Positions 26,485 to 36,534 of a stretch of 64,000 nucleotides of DNA are shown piece after piece. Made by a program: the position numbers and the translations under genes. The notes beneath the pieces were generated by a model. The model did no database searches, had not been told where the DNA came from, and was given only the letters and a program-made list of their open reading frames with translations. Position 1 is the first letter of the stretch. Each line of letters starts with the position of its first letter. The stretch is from Lactococcus lactis (GTDB lineage Bacteria > Bacillota > Bacilli > Lactobacillales > Streptococcaceae), in NCBI RefSeq assembly GCF_029023865.1, contig NZ_CP118969.1, positions 868,001 through 932,000 on the forward strand. The letters are read 5' to 3'.

Positions 26485-27108
26485 ATGATTATTACAATAG
26501 TTGGAGGAACAGGACTAGTTGGCCAAGGTATTTTCAAAGAGCTTGCTCAAGTTGTGGATTATGAATTACACAGTTTATCAAGAAATGGTAAATCTAAAGA
26601 TAATCTAGTTGAGCCAGTCCTCTATCATTCCGCTAATCTAAATGAAACCGGTGATTGGCAAGAACTTTTACAAAAATCAGATTGGGTGATTGATGCGGTA
26701 GGAATTCTATTTCCAAGTAAATCAAAGGGAACAACTTATGAAAAAAATAGTATTCAACCAGCAAAAATAATTATTGATACAATAGTTAACTCAGAAAATC
26801 AATGTCTTTTTATTTCGGCAAATGATGGTCCTTTTTTTATGAATGACTATATGAGAGCTAAAAAAGAAGTGGAGGCTTATGGTCAAAAACGTTTGAAATC
26901 AAGATTTGTTTCTGTTTTTCCAGGAATTGTCTATGATGCTTCACGAAAAAGCAGTTATTTTCCAGCACGCCTATTGGAACCACTCATAAAAATTCCAATT
27001 TTTTCTTTCTTAAAAAGTTATCGTCCAATTAAACGAAGTCAATTTGCTAAAGAGATTCATAAAATTATCGAAGGAAAAGAAAGTTCACTGACCTCTCGTA
27101 TTAAATAA
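26485..27108 (+). CDS. NAD(P)-binding atypical SDR / NAD-dependent epimerase-like protein
   Basis: 207 residues. Rossmann start IITIVGGTGLVGQGIFKEL (GGTGxxG), SDWVIDAVGILFPS, and a YMRAKKEVEAYG segment that replaces the catalytic YxxxK. Resembles NmrA/complex I-assembly-like atypical SDRs that bind NAD(P) but may be non-enzymatic. ATG 26485 follows GTGAGGTGAG. Single gene before a bidirectional terminator. Confidence 0.75.
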   Translation: MIITIVGGTGLVGQGIFKELAQVVDYELHSLSRNGKSKDNLVEPVLYHSANLNETGDWQELLQKSDWVIDAVGILFPSKSKGTTYEKNSIQPAKIIIDTIVNSENQCLFISANDGPFFMNDYMRAKKEVEAYGQKRLKSRFVSVFPGIVYDASRKSSYFPARLLEPLIKIPIFSFLKSYRPIKRSQFAKEIHKIIEGKESSLTSRIK

Positions 27109-27135
27109 AAAACTCATGTTTAGACATGAGTTTTT
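27107..27135. terminator. bidirectional terminator
   Basis: AAAAAACTCATGT, TTAG, ACATGAGTTTTT between convergent genes. Confidence 0.88.
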
Positions 27136-27140
27136 CTAAT

Positions 27141-28482
27141 TTACTTTGATTTTTTAAGAAGTGGAACTATTTTTGGATAAATAAGATAGGCGATGATAAT
27201 TAAGATAATCAATGACGTAGCAATAAGATTCCATGATTTCATTAGTTCAATACTTCGAGCTGTAGGAATAGGGGTTGAAGTAATAACGAACAGGGTCTTG
27301 ATTGATAAGCCGTTTTTCATGATGATGAGTGAACCTAAAAGCATCAACAAAAATTGGTGAAGAATACTTCCGATATTTTGAATGGTATATTTTACCCAGA
27401 TCCGTTTATCTTCAACGATATTAATAGTACTTTCATAGTCTTGAGTTAAGCTTGAATTTAAACTTCCTTTGAATAAGCTAGTAAGGAATAAACCTAGAGC
27501 AAATAGAGGACTAAAAACAATCAAAAGTAAACCTAGAAAAATGCCGATTAAAGAGTAGGTTTTGACATTATTTCCAAGTAAATTTTTGACCTTAGAGGCA
27601 AAGACAATTCCTAAAACATAAGGAAGATAAAACTGTAAAAATAAATGCTGATGACCATAAAAACCAGCGACATACAAAGAACAAAAAAGAAATAAATAAT
27701 TTCCCACTGCCCCATTAATAGCTGTCAAATATGATAATTTACGAGGGATATTTCTTTGAATTTTATTTTTGAAAAAATTCGTAGCGACAATATAGAGAGT
27801 GACCAAAAAGAAAAATCCGAAAATGAAATAATCAAATTCTAAACTATTGGCAAGTAATCGACTTGAACGTAATAGAAAGAGGCAAACAAAAAATAAAGCA
27901 AATAAAATAAGATATTTATATGAAGCTTTTTTCTAAATCATTTGGATCAACTTTGTAATTGTCCAAATTTCCAACTAATTGGAAGGAGATAAGATAAACT
28001 ATTCCATAGAAGACAAAGAACAGGGGATATTTTAGAGAAGGGGATAAGACAAAAGAAAAGCCAAGGGCTAAAAATAAAAGTAAGCTAACTAAGGTTTTTC
28101 CTTTGATAAGCTGGTTAGTATTTTTTAGATAATAATTTACCGAAGTGTTTGACATCGGCAACCAAGCTGCACTCACTCCTAAAAGAATACCGGATAAAGT
28201 ATAGAAAGGAAAGTAGAAAGAACCAATAAAACCAAGTAAGCAACCAAGTAAACCGGCATACAATGAAATTTTTAAAAGACTATAGCTGTTAATTCTTGTT
28301 TTTATTCCCCTTATAAAGAATACGCCAGTCATTCTGAAAGTATAAAAGAGCAAAAAAGGAAGGAGGGCAAGAAGCGAGGTTCCTTTTGCAATTTGAATAA
28401 AAATCATGAATGGAAGGACAATAATTGTATTACTTAATATTAAGAGGGCAGACTTTCCCAAAGAATTTAGATGTTGAGTCAT
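27141..28482 (-). pseudogene. MFS-like 12-helix membrane protein, split by one frameshift
   Basis: The N-terminal half reads from ATG 28482 (MTQHLNSLGKSALL, ribosome site GGAGAA) to a stop at 27916, giving about six helices. The C-terminal half is open in another frame from about 27926 to 27141, with about six more helices. The join is at a run of six A on the coding strand (27927-27932): with five A the frame runs on without a stop as EKASYKYLILFALFFV and through the 110-base gap between the two open frames. The ancestral protein was about 446 residues with major-facilitator-like topology; family and substrate are not recognised. Either a recent null mutation, a slipping tract, or a sequence error. 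Confidence 0.7.
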
Positions 28483-28616
28483 TTTTCTCCTATCTTTTCT
28501 ATTTTGACATCTAAATCCATTATAAGGCAAAGTGTATTAAAAAGACAGCTTCACTTTTTTTGATAAAAATCTAATAAGAGACTTCTTCCGTTTTTTTGTA
28601 AAACTAAAATATTAAA

Positions 28617-28645
28617 TTGACAAAAAATTAACAAAAGAATATAAT
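28617..28645 (+). promoter_or_regulatory. consensus promoter of the DUF5648-like gene
   Basis: TTGACA, 17-base spacer, TATAAT: both hexamers perfect. Confidence 0.85.
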
Positions 28646-28658
28646 ATTAGCAACATAA

Positions 28659-28672
28659 TAATAACGCTTTCA
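28659..28672 (+). promoter_or_regulatory. cre-like site
   Basis: TAATAACGCTTTCA matches TGWAAACGNTWNCA in 12 of 14 positions. It lies just downstream of the promoter, where CcpA binding would repress. Confidence 0.5.
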
Positions 28673-28688
28673 AAGGAGGAAGTAAATT

Positions 28689-29495
28689 ATGAAAAAAATA
28701 TTATTGGCTATATTAATAGTTGGAACCACCATCGCTGTGGGATTTCGAGTGAGTGCCGATAGCCTGGTTTATCGTCTATATAATCATAATACCGGAGAGC
28801 ATTTTTATACTACAAGTGCAACTGAACGAGATTTTGATATTAAGGTTGGTTGGACTGATGAAGGATTAGGTTGGGTAGCGCCAGATAAAGGGACAACGGT
28901 TTATCGGATTTATAATCCCAATGCTGTGGGTGGTGATCATTATTACACAAAAAGTAAGTATGAAGCGCAGTCTTTGGTAAATAAAGGCTGGAAGTGGGAT
29001 AATCAAGGAAAAGCAGTTTTTTATTCAGGCGGAAATTTGCCGATATACGTTGCTTATAATCCCAATGCCCAATCTGGTGCCCATAACTACACTGGTAATT
29101 CAAATGAAGAAAATAACTTGATTAATATTGGTTGGAAATATAAAGCAGTCGCTTGGAATGCTGTCAGTTTGTCAGTAAATCCTTCAAATAATTCTTTGCA
29201 AGAACTCGCTGATGGGATGAATGCAGAAAGTTCAAACATTATTTCTGAAAGTGGAGGAATTTTTACTAAGGCAATCGTTACTGTCAGTGGTAATACACTC
29301 GTTATTACTTTTACACTTTCTCAAAATATGGGAGTGGTCAGTCCTGATGAAATAGTAGGAATGAAAAATAATTTAGCATCCCTATTTAATGAAAACGAAT
29401 CTATTTTTAAAAGTATAGGTATTGCCAACCTTTCAGTTAGATATAATTTTAAAAATCCTGACGGAAGCTTAGCAGCAAGCATTGCTTATCCATGA
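28689..29495 (+). CDS. secreted protein with three DUF5648-like repeats
   Basis: 268 residues. Signal peptide 1-23 (ILLAILIVGTTIAVGF...SADS). Three repeats of about 40 residues of the type VYRLYNHNTGEHFYTTS...GWTDEGLGWVAP (about 26-66, 70-111, 117-156), as found beside lactococcal and clostridial cell-wall hydrolases and binding proteins. The C-terminal 100 residues form a separate alpha/beta domain (SLQELADGMNAESSN to YNFKNPDGSLA) resembling lipoprotein-type DUF4854. No catalytic domain or wall anchor. Ribosome site AAAGGAGGAAG; strong promoter with a possible cre site suggests carbon control. Confidence 0.75.
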   Translation: MKKILLAILIVGTTIAVGFRVSADSLVYRLYNHNTGEHFYTTSATERDFDIKVGWTDEGLGWVAPDKGTTVYRIYNPNAVGGDHYYTKSKYEAQSLVNKGWKWDNQGKAVFYSGGNLPIYVAYNPNAQSGAHNYTGNSNEENNLINIGWKYKAVAWNAVSLSVNPSNNSLQELADGMNAESSNIISESGGIFTKAIVTVSGNTLVITFTLSQNMGVVSPDEIVGMKNNLASLFNENESIFKSIGIANLSVRYNFKNPDGSLAASIAYP

Positions 29496-29521
29496 AATAA
29501 CTGATTTTACTTATAAATATT

Positions 29522-29554
29522 AAAACTACTGACAAAAAATTGTCAGTAGTTTTT
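29522..29554 (+). terminator. terminator, ACTGACA-type stem
   Basis: AAAACTACTGACAA, AAAA, TTGTCAGTAGTTTTT. Confidence 0.88.
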
Positions 29555-29589
29555 GTATATAATAAAAGTCAAAAAAACGAATCAAAAAG

Positions 29590-29619
29590 TTTGACCATTA
29601 CTGACCAAAGTATTATAAT
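29590..29619 (+). promoter_or_regulatory. CtsR operator and promoter of clpB
   Basis: TTTGACC-ATT-ACTGACC (29590-29606) is a tandem heptad with the 3-base spacing of CtsR boxes. It overlaps the -35 TTGACC; -10 TATAAT is at 29614-29619 after 17 bases. Confidence 0.75.
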
Positions 29620-29682
29620 TAGAATGTAGTGAGAAAAAGATAATAATCACTACTAACTATGAAATCGAAATGAGGTGTTTTT

Positions 29683-32286
29683 ATGGACATCGAAAAAATG
29701 ACAACAACGATGCAAGAAGCACTTGGTTCAGCGCAACAAATTGCGCAAGTTCGTCATCACCAAGTGATTGAAGTTCCACATTTATGGCGAATTTTTGTTC
29801 AACCTAATAGTTTTGGGGCGAACTTTTATAAAGATTTAGGGATTGACCTAGATGACTTTACAAATTTAATTGAAAAAGAAATTGACAAAATTAATTCAGT
29901 AGAAGGTTCAAATATTACTTATGGTCAAAACCTAAGTCCAGATTTGTTCCAAATATTTACTGAAGCAGACAAAATTGCGCAAAAAATGGGCGATGAATAC
30001 TTATCAACTGAGATTATTCTCCTTGCCCTCTTTGAATTAAAACAAAATCCATTGACCAGTTATTTGGTTAGCCATGGACTAACAAAAGCAAAAGCGCAAG
30101 CTGCAATTGAAAAATTACGCGGAGGTGATAAAGTGACCAGTCAAAATGCAGAAGAAACATACAAAGCACTTGAAAAATATGGGGTAGATCTCGTTGCTCA
30201 AGTTAAATCAGGTAAACAAGATCCTGTCATTGGACGTGATGAAGAAATTCGTGATGTCATTCGAGTGCTTTCTCGTAAAACAAAAAATAACCCCGTTCTT
30301 ATTGGTGAACCTGGGGTTGGTAAAACAGCCATTGTTGAAGGATTGGCACAAAGGATTGTCAGAAAAGACGTTCCTGAAAATCTGAAAGATAAAACAATCT
30401 TTTCACTTGATATGGGTGCCCTGATTGCAGGAGCGAAATATCGTGGTGAATTTGAAGAACGTTTGAAAGCAGTCCTTAATGAAGTGAAAAAATCAGATGG
30501 ACAAATTATCCTCTTTATTGATGAACTTCATACGATTGTTGGTGCAGGTAAAACAGAAGGTTCAATGGACGCTGGGAACCTTTTAAAACCAATGCTTGCA
30601 CGTGGTGAACTCCATTTGATTGGGGCAACTACCTTGGATGAATATCGTAAATACATGGAAACAGATAAAGCACTTGAACGTCGTTTCCAAAAGGTATTGG
30701 TTACTGAACCTACTGTTGAAGATACAATTTCAATCTTGCGTGGTCTAAAAGAACGTTTTGAAATTCACCATGGAGTGACCATTCATGATAATGCTTTAGT
30801 CGCAGCAGCAACCCTTTCAAATCGTTATATTACTGACCGATTTTTACCAGATAAAGCCATTGACTTGGTTGATGAAGCCAGTGCAACAATTCGTGTAGAA
30901 ATGAATTCACTCCCAACTGAACTTGACCAAGCTAATCGTCGCTTGATGCAATTAGAAATTGAAGAAGCGGCCCTCAAAAAAGAACGAGATGATGCTTCTA
31001 AGAAACGTCTTGAAATTATACGTGGTGAAATTGCTGAACTTCGAGAAGAAAATAATCAACTCAAAGCTCAATGGGAAGCTGAGAAAAAAGAAGTGGGCAA
31101 TATTTCTGAAAAACGAAATGAATTAGAACATGCTCGCCACGAATTGGAAGAAGCTCAAAATGAAGGAAACTTAGAAAAAGCAGCAGCCCTTCGTTATGGT
31201 AAAATTCCTGAAATTGAAAAAGAACTCAAAGCTATTGAAGAAAAAGCAAAATCAGATGATTTATTTTTAGTTCAAGAATCAGTCACTGAAGAACAAATCG
31301 CTGAAGTGGTTGGACGCATGACAGGTATTCCAATTACCAAATTGGTTGAAGGTGAACGTGAAAAATTACTTCACTTGCCAGAAACACTGCATCAAAGGGT
31401 CGTTGGACAAGATGAAGCTGTTGAAGCCGTATCTGATGCCATTATCCGTGCGCGTGCAGGAATTCAAGACCCTAATCGTCCACTTGGCTCATTCCTCTTC
31501 CTCGGTCCAACTGGGGTAGGTAAGACCGAACTCGCGAAAGCTTTGGCTGAAAATCTCTTTGATTCAGAAGAACATATGGTTCGGATTGACATGAGTGAAT
31601 ATATGGAAAAACACTCTGTCTCTCGGTTAGTCGGAGCACCTCCAGGATATGTCGGTTACGATGAAGGAGGCCAATTGACTGAAGCCGTTCGTCGTAATCC
31701 TTATACAATCATCTTGCTTGATGAAATCGAAAAAGCACATCCAGATGTCTTCAATATCTTGTTGCAAGTTTTGGATGACGGCCGTTTGACGGACTCTAAA
31801 GGTGTTCTCGTTGACTTTAAGAACACAGTGTTGATTATGACTTCAAATGTCGGTTCTCAATATTTGCTTGATAATGTTGGAGAAAATGGTGAAATTTCGG
31901 AAGAAACAACTGAAAACGTGATGGCTCAACTTCGGGCACATTTCAAACCAGAATTTCTAAATCGAATTGATGATACCATTCTTTTCAAAACATTGGCACT
32001 TGAGGATATTAAGAATATTATCGTTAAAATGACTAGCCAACTTTCACATCGTCTTGAAGAAATGGATGTTCAACTTGAGTTGAGTGAAGAAGTAAAAGTT
32101 TGGATTGCCGAAAATGCTTATGAACCAGCTTATGGTGCACGTCCACTCAAACGTTATTTGACAAAAGTCATCGAAAATCCATTAGCTAAGCTGATTATCG
32201 GCGGAAAAATTCCACCAAAATCAAAAGTTATTGTAACGCTTGTAGATAACAAGATTGACTTTGATATTCAAACGATTGCTGAATAA
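29683..32286 (+). CDS. clpB: ATP-dependent disaggregase ClpB
   Basis: 867 residues. N-terminal Clp domain (1-150), first AAA+ domain with Walker A GEPGVGKT at 208-215 and FIDELHT Walker B, the long coiled-coil M domain (about 410-530, [15 protein letters not shown]) that distinguishes ClpB from ClpC/ClpE, then a second AAA+ domain with GPTGVGKT at 608-615 and [13 protein letters not shown]. It rescues aggregated proteins with DnaK as a cytoplasmic hexamer. A CtsR-type operator covers its promoter. Single gene with its own terminator. Confidence 0.96.
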   Translation: MDIEKMTTTMQEALGSAQQIAQVRHHQVIEVPHLWRIFVQPNSFGANFYKDLGIDLDDFTNLIEKEIDKINSVEGSNITYGQNLSPDLFQIFTEADKIAQKMGDEYLSTEIILLALFELKQNPLTSYLVSHGLTKAKAQAAIEKLRGGDKVTSQNAEETYKALEKYGVDLVAQVKSGKQDPVIGRDEEIRDVIRVLSRKTKNNPVLIGEPGVGKTAIVEGLAQRIVRKDVPENLKDKTIFSLDMGALIAGAKYRGEFEERLKAVLNEVKKSDGQIILFIDELHTIVGAGKTEGSMDAGNLLKPMLARGELHLIGATTLDEYRKYMETDKALERRFQKVLVTEPTVEDTISILRGLKERFEIHHGVTIHDNALVAAATLSNRYITDRFLPDKAIDLVDEASATIRVEMNSLPTELDQANRRLMQLEIEEAALKKERDDASKKRLEIIRGEIAELREENNQLKAQWEAEKKEVGNISEKRNELEHARHELEEAQNEGNLEKAAALRYGKIPEIEKELKAIEEKAKSDDLFLVQESVTEEQIAEVVGRMTGIPITKLVEGEREKLLHLPETLHQRVVGQDEAVEAVSDAIIRARAGIQDPNRPLGSFLFLGPTGVGKTELAKALAENLFDSEEHMVRIDMSEYMEKHSVSRLVGAPPGYVGYDEGGQLTEAVRRNPYTIILLDEIEKAHPDVFNILLQVLDDGRLTDSKGVLVDFKNTVLIMTSNVGSQYLLDNVGENGEISEETTENVMAQLRAHFKPEFLNRIDDTILFKTLALEDIKNIIVKMTSQLSHRLEEMDVQLELSEEVKVWIAENAYEPAYGARPLKRYLTKVIENPLAKLIIGGKIPPKSKVIVTLVDNKIDFDIQTIAE

Positions 32287-32290
32287 ATAG

Positions 32291-32322
32291 AAAAAACCGT
32301 TAGCTGATGCTGGCGGTTTTTT
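32291..32322 (+). terminator. terminator of clpB
   Basis: AAAAAACCGTTAGC, TGAT, GCTGGCGGTTTTTT. Confidence 0.87.
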
Positions 32323-32358
32323 ATATTTGATAGACAATTACAGTTGAAATGATTTGTT

Positions 32359-32371
32359 ATTTCCGAACGAT
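32359..32371 (+). promoter_or_regulatory. PurBox of purM
   Basis: ATTTCCGAACGAT, 12 of 13 positions, about 80 bases upstream of the -10. Confidence 0.85.
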
Positions 32372-32378
32372 TCAATCG

Positions 32379-32412
32379 AAAAGTTTCAGTACTACCCGCT
32401 GGAACTTTTTTT
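32379..32412 (+). terminator. hairpin with T-run between PurBox and purM promoter
   Basis: AAAAGTTTCAG, loop TACTACCCG, CTGGAACTTTTTTT with one G-T pair. clpB already has a terminator 60 bases upstream, so this second one is not needed to end clpB. Confidence 0.75.
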
Positions 32413-32416
32413 ATGT

Positions 32417-32445
32417 TTGAAAATCATTTAACATGGAAGTAGAAT
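32417..32445 (+). promoter_or_regulatory. promoter of purM
   Basis: TTGAAA, 17-base spacer, TAGAAT. Confidence 0.65.
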
Positions 32446-32473
32446 AAAATAAATCAGAAAATGGAGAATGACA

Positions 32474-33490
32474 GTGTCTGAGAATGCGTATGCAAAATCT
32501 GGGGTAGATGTAGAAGCAGGGTATGAGGTGGTTTCTCGTATTAAGAAGCATGTGGCTAAAACCGAACGTTTGGGTGTGCTTGGGGCACTGGGTGGTTTTG
32601 GTGGAAGTTTTGATTTATCTGTGCTTGATGTGAAAGAGCCTGTATTGATTTCGGGGACAGATGGTGTGGGAACTAAATTGATGTTAGCCATTCAAGCAGA
32701 CAAACATGACACGATTGGGATTGATTGCGTAGCCATGTGCGTCAATGATATTATTGCTGCTGGGGCTGAGCCATTGTATTTTTTGGATTATATTGCTACA
32801 GGGAAAAATATTCCTGAAAAATTGGAGCAAGTTGTGGCTGGAGTGGCCGAAGGTTGCTTGCAAGCAGGAGCAGCTCTGATTGGTGGAGAAACAGCTGAAA
32901 TGCCCGGAATGTATGATGAAGATGATTATGATTTAGCTGGTTTTGCTGTGGGTGTGGCTGAAAAATCACAATTAATTGATGGCGAAAAAGATGTGGAAAC
33001 GGGCGATGTTTTGCTTGGTCTTGCCTCATCTGGGATTCATTCTAACGGATACTCTTTGGTTCGGAAAGTTTTTGCTGACTTTGATTTGAATGAATCGTTG
33101 CCTGAACTTGACCAATCTTTGATTGATTCTCTTTTAACTCCGACAAAAATCTATGTCAAAGAGCTTTTACCCTTGATTAAACAAAATAAAATAAAAGGGA
33201 TTGCTCATATTACAGGCGGAGGATTCCATGAGAATTTACCAAGAATGTTCGGAAATAGCTTGTCAGCTGAAATTGTTGAAGGTTCTTGGAATGTTTTACC
33301 AATTTTCAATGCTCTTGAAAAATATGGGGATATCAAACATGAAGAAATGTATGAAATTTTCAATATGGGAATTGGAATGGTAATCGCTGTTGCTCCTGAA
33401 AATGCTGAAGCTCTCAAAAAAGAGTTGAATGCATTTGAAATTGGTAAAATGGTCAAAAGACAAGATTCAGCAGTAGTGATTAAAAAATAA
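32474..33490 (+). CDS. purM: phosphoribosylformylglycinamidine cyclo-ligase (AIR synthetase)
   Basis: 338 residues. Closes FGAM to AIR with ATP. Family segments: [16 protein letters not shown] start, [13 protein letters not shown] near 65, [34 protein letters not shown] near 140, and [20 protein letters not shown] 32474 is chosen because GGAG at 32463 is correctly spaced; ATG 32468 is only one base from it. First of a purM-purN pair. PurBox-like sites occur within the gene at 32558 and, perfect and reversed, at 33244. Confidence 0.95.
   Translation: MSENAYAKSGVDVEAGYEVVSRIKKHVAKTERLGVLGALGGFGGSFDLSVLDVKEPVLISGTDGVGTKLMLAIQADKHDTIGIDCVAMCVNDIIAAGAEPLYFLDYIATGKNIPEKLEQVVAGVAEGCLQAGAALIGGETAEMPGMYDEDDYDLAGFAVGVAEKSQLIDGEKDVETGDVLLGLASSGIHSNGYSLVRKVFADFDLNESLPELDQSLIDSLLTPTKIYVKELLPLIKQNKIKGIAHITGGGFHENLPRMFGNSLSAEIVEGSWNVLPIFNALEKYGDIKHEEMYEIFNMGIGMVIAVAPENAEALKKELNAFEIGKMVKRQDSAVVIKK
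33244..33256 (-). promoter_or_regulatory. PurBox inside purM coding sequence, reverse orientation
   Basis: AATGTTCGGAAAT on the plus strand is the exact complement of a 13/13 PurBox. A 12/13 copy in forward orientation lies at 32558-32570. Confidence 0.45.
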
Positions 33491-33518
33491 ATTTTTTTCA
33501 TTGAGAATAGGGGATAGC

Positions 33519-34067
33519 GTGAAAATTGCAGTATTTGCATCAGGAAATGGCTCAAACTTTCAAACACTAGCTGAACAATTTCCAGACCAAGTGAAATTTG
33601 TTTTTTCAGACCATCATGATGCTTATGTACTTGAACGTGCTGAGCGATTAGGGGTGGCAAAGGCAAGTTTGGAGTTAAAAGAATTTTCTTCAAAAGTGGA
33701 TTATGAGAAGGCTTTGGTGGAAATTTTAGAAGACCAAGAAATTAATTTAATTCTCTTGGCGGGCTACATGAAAATCATTGGTGCGACGATGTTATCAAAA
33801 TATAAAGGAAAGATAATCAATGTTCACCCTTCTTATCTTCCAGATTTTGCTGGTTCACCTCATGCGATTGAAGAATCACATGAGGCAAAAAAGGGGTTGG
33901 GAATCAGTATTCATTATGTTGATGAGGGTGTTGATACTGGGGAATTGATTGCTCAAATCCCGCTCGCTTATCACGAAGATTTAGAAGTCTATGAGCGTTC
34001 TGTTCATGAAGCAGAGCACAAGCTCTATCCAGAAGTCGTTCGCCAAATTATACTTCATCAGCAATGA
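33519..34067 (+). CDS. purN: phosphoribosylglycinamide formyltransferase
   Basis: 182 residues. Transfers formyl from 10-formyl-THF to GAR. ASGNGSNFQ near the start binds phosphate; the catalytic Asn/His pair is in NVHPSYLP and the Asp in YVDEGVDTGELI. GTG 33519 with AGGGGAT is preferred to the upstream ATG at 33501, giving the usual MKIAVFASGNGSN start. The stop codon lies inside the terminator hairpin. Confidence 0.93.
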   Translation: MKIAVFASGNGSNFQTLAEQFPDQVKFVFSDHHDAYVLERAERLGVAKASLELKEFSSKVDYEKALVEILEDQEINLILLAGYMKIIGATMLSKYKGKIINVHPSYLPDFAGSPHAIEESHEAKKGLGISIHYVDEGVDTGELIAQIPLAYHEDLEVYERSVHEAEHKLYPEVVRQIILHQQ

Positions 34068-34079
34068 TGAAGTTTTTTT
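34052..34079 (+). terminator. terminator of purM-purN, overlapping the purN stop
   Basis: ACTTCATCA, GCAA, TGATGAAGTTTTTTT. Confidence 0.88.
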
Positions 34080-34233
34080 CTTACGTTTTAGCTTAATAAA
34101 AATAAGAGAAAATTTTCAGTTCTTTTAAGAAAATAAAACATCTAAAATACTTTTGTAAGCGCTATTTACTTTTGAAATTTAAATGCTAAAATGTAGTGGT
34201 AACATAATCTTAAGTAAAATAAGAGAAGGAAAA

Positions 34234-35823
34234 ATGGTAAAGTATCTTAAAGAATTCAAATTTGAAAATTTTATGGTTTTCTTACTTATCACGATTGATA
34301 TTGCTCTTGCGGTCTTGAGTTCGGTCTTTTTAGCAAATGTGCTCAATTCTTTGATTGCAAAAGAGATGAATCAATTTTTCTTATGGTTAGCTATTGATAT
34401 TATCCTTTGGATGGTCGATAGTTTTGTTCAAGGAGCGCGTGATGTTTGGAAAGAAATTGCCATACAAAAACAGCTTAATGCCGTACGCCGGGATATCATT
34501 GAGCCTCTGACGGAAATTTCTTATTCTGATTTTGAAAAAAATAGTAAGGAAGATTATAATTCGTGGTTAAATAATGATACAAAACTACTTTATGATAATG
34601 GTTTCCACCAGATTTATTTTGTTTATACGGGAATTGTTGCGATGCTATTCTCAGGAATTGCTATTATCTTTTTCCACTGGGTATTGCTTTTGACAACCCT
34701 TTTGGTTGGAGCACTTTTGTTCTATTTTCCAAAAATGTTTAAACAATCAGTGGAACGAGATACGGAACAAGTGTCGGAGCTTGCAAATGATGCCTTAGCG
34801 ACATCTACGGATTACTTGCGTGGTTATGAAGTGCTTTATCATAATAAACAATTGGGTCTTATGCAAGAGCGAACCATGGGGAAATTTAATCAATTAGCTA
34901 CGGCGAATGTGAAATTAATTTTTACTCGTGCTTGGATGCAGTATTCTTTATTAGGGACAAGTATGTTAGGGCAGTTTTTGATTTTAGCTGTTGCTGGTTT
35001 TCTTATCATGAATGGGCAAATTGGCATTGGTGTTGTCATGAGTGTCGGAAATTTGTCAGGGACAGTAACTAATTACTCAAAAAGTGTAGCAAATAGTTTA
35101 ATATTGCTCAATGCAACTGGAAAGCTGCTAGAGAAATATGGAAAAATTACTGACGAATCAAAAGTTACTGACGGAGAAGAAGTGACAGCTTTTGAAAGTA
35201 AATTAGAATTAAAAAATCTGGCAGTTGCATTTCCTGATGGGCAAAAAATTGAGTATCCAGAAATTGTCATTGAAAAAGGAAAAAAATACGCGATTATTGG
35301 CGATAGTGGAAGTGGAAAATCAACCTTGATTAATTTGTTGGTTGGGAATAAGCAAGACTATGAAGGAGAAATTTTATTAGACGGGAAAGATTACAAAGGA
35401 ATTAATCGAAAATCTTTACCTCATGTGATGAGTGTGATTATGCAATTTCCCTATCTTTTTAAGGAAACAGTAGAAGAAAATTTGACTTTAGGGCGCAAAA
35501 TTTCGCCAGATATCTTTGATAAATCGATTAGAATTGCTTGTGCGGATGACTTTGTATTTAATAAACTTGATACGGTTTATGATAAAAATTTATCAGGAGG
35601 TCAGCAAGAAAGATTATCTGTTGCTAGAGAACTAATGGGCAGTAAGCCAATTTTAGTGATGGATGAAAGTACGGCGAGTGTTGACAAAAAAACAGCTCTA
35701 GCTGTAGAAAAAAATATTTTAGAAAATCCTGATTTGACGGTGATTATGATTACACACCATCTATATGATGAAACTCAAAGTTATTTGGATGAGGTGATTC
35801 ATTTAGGACAGGAAATTGCTTAA
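34234..35823 (+). CDS. ABC transporter, fused permease and ATPase
   Basis: 529 residues. About six membrane helices in residues 1-300, then an ATPase domain: Walker A GDSGSGKST near 355, signature LSGGQQERLS near 455, Walker B ILVMDESTASVD, and H-loop THH. A half-transporter of the exporter (MsbA/LmrA) layout that works as a dimer; substrate unknown, likely drug, peptide or lipid. ATG 34234 follows AGAGAAGG. The Q-loop region reads MQFPYLFKET. Transcribed alone, convergent with a TetR gene. Confidence 0.88.
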   Translation: MVKYLKEFKFENFMVFLLITIDIALAVLSSVFLANVLNSLIAKEMNQFFLWLAIDIILWMVDSFVQGARDVWKEIAIQKQLNAVRRDIIEPLTEISYSDFEKNSKEDYNSWLNNDTKLLYDNGFHQIYFVYTGIVAMLFSGIAIIFFHWVLLLTTLLVGALLFYFPKMFKQSVERDTEQVSELANDALATSTDYLRGYEVLYHNKQLGLMQERTMGKFNQLATANVKLIFTRAWMQYSLLGTSMLGQFLILAVAGFLIMNGQIGIGVVMSVGNLSGTVTNYSKSVANSLILLNATGKLLEKYGKITDESKVTDGEEVTAFESKLELKNLAVAFPDGQKIEYPEIVIEKGKKYAIIGDSGSGKSTLINLLVGNKQDYEGEILLDGKDYKGINRKSLPHVMSVIMQFPYLFKETVEENLTLGRKISPDIFDKSIRIACADDFVFNKLDTVYDKNLSGGQQERLSVARELMGSKPILVMDESTASVDKKTALAVEKNILENPDLTVIMITHHLYDETQSYLDEVIHLGQEIA

Positions 35824-35839
35824 AAAATAAATTTATATT

Positions 35840-35865
35840 AAAAAGACACGTGCAAGTGTCTTTTT
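35840..35865. terminator. bidirectional terminator
   Basis: AAAAAGACAC, GTGCAA, GTGTCTTTTT between the ABC gene and tetR. Confidence 0.85.
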
Positions 35866-35873
35866 ATTTTTAC

Positions 35874-36404
35874 TTAAATTGTAACAATTCTTCTAATGAG
35901 TTCATGTATTTCTTCAATTGGCTTATCTTGACCGTTCATTAACCATTTGCGCCAAAGAGCATAAACTCCATTTGCGACAAAAGTAATGAAATATTCGTCA
36001 TTTGTTTTTTCATAAAATTTCTCAATTTCTTCAATATAAATTTGACGAATAATTGGTTCGTAACCTTGACTTTCAGAAAGAAAGAGGTCACTTTTGAATT
36101 CTTCAAAGAATTTTAATTGGTTTTCAATTTTTGAACTGGCAGAAACATCCTGACGAATGATTTCAAAACTTTGAGAAATTTGAGGCTGATAGTATTGATA
36201 AATGACCTGGTCAATGGACTCAAAGTTACGATAAAAAGCCATTCTGCTAACTCCGGCTCTCTTACAAACGTTTGAAACGGTGAGTTGAGCAAGATTTTTC
36301 GGTTTTTCAAATGTTTTTTGAATTCCTAATAGTTGCAAAATTGCTGTAGTAATAAAATCTTTTGTATCGTTTTTGATAGTTTGGGAATAGTTTGTCGCTG
36401 CCAT
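35874..36404 (-). CDS. TetR-family regulator
   Basis: 176 residues. N-terminal helix-turn-helix (QLTVSNVCKRAGVSRMAFYRNFESIDQVIY) and a helical ligand domain. ATG at 36404 (MAATNYSQTIK) has AGGAGA correctly placed; the longer frame to 36440 lacks one. It is divergent from the dihydroflavonol-reductase-like gene and probably represses it through repeated TTACACTT motifs, one of which overlaps its own start. Confidence 0.85.
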   Translation of the reverse strand: MAATNYSQTIKNDTKDFITTAILQLLGIQKTFEKPKNLAQLTVSNVCKRAGVSRMAFYRNFESIDQVIYQYYQPQISQSFEIIRQDVSASSKIENQLKFFEEFKSDLFLSESQGYEPIIRQIYIEEIEKFYEKTNDEYFITFVANGVYALWRKWLMNGQDKPIEEIHELIRRIVTI

Positions 36405-36498
36405 TACACTTCTCCTGATTGTGTCACACAAGCTTTTCAAAGGCTTGTATTTTTTACACTTCTATCGTACAATAATTTTACATAAGTTTCAAGTGTAA
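36404..36498. promoter_or_regulatory. divergent TetR operator region
   Basis: TTACACTT occurs at 36404 and 36454, and in reverse (AAGTGTAA) at 36491; a separate ACAAGC/GCTTGT dyad is at 36428-36448. Confidence 0.5.
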
Positions 36499-36534
36499 CA
36501 GATGTGAATTAAGAAAAATAGAGGAAAAAATTAA

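Noticed and set aside
33205-33693. 162-residue minus-strand open frame
   Set aside because: It overlaps the purM end and purN start in antisense without start signals.
34155-34168. cre site before the ABC transporter
   Set aside because: TGTAAGCGCTATTT matches only about 11 of 14 positions and lacks the CA end; too weak to list.
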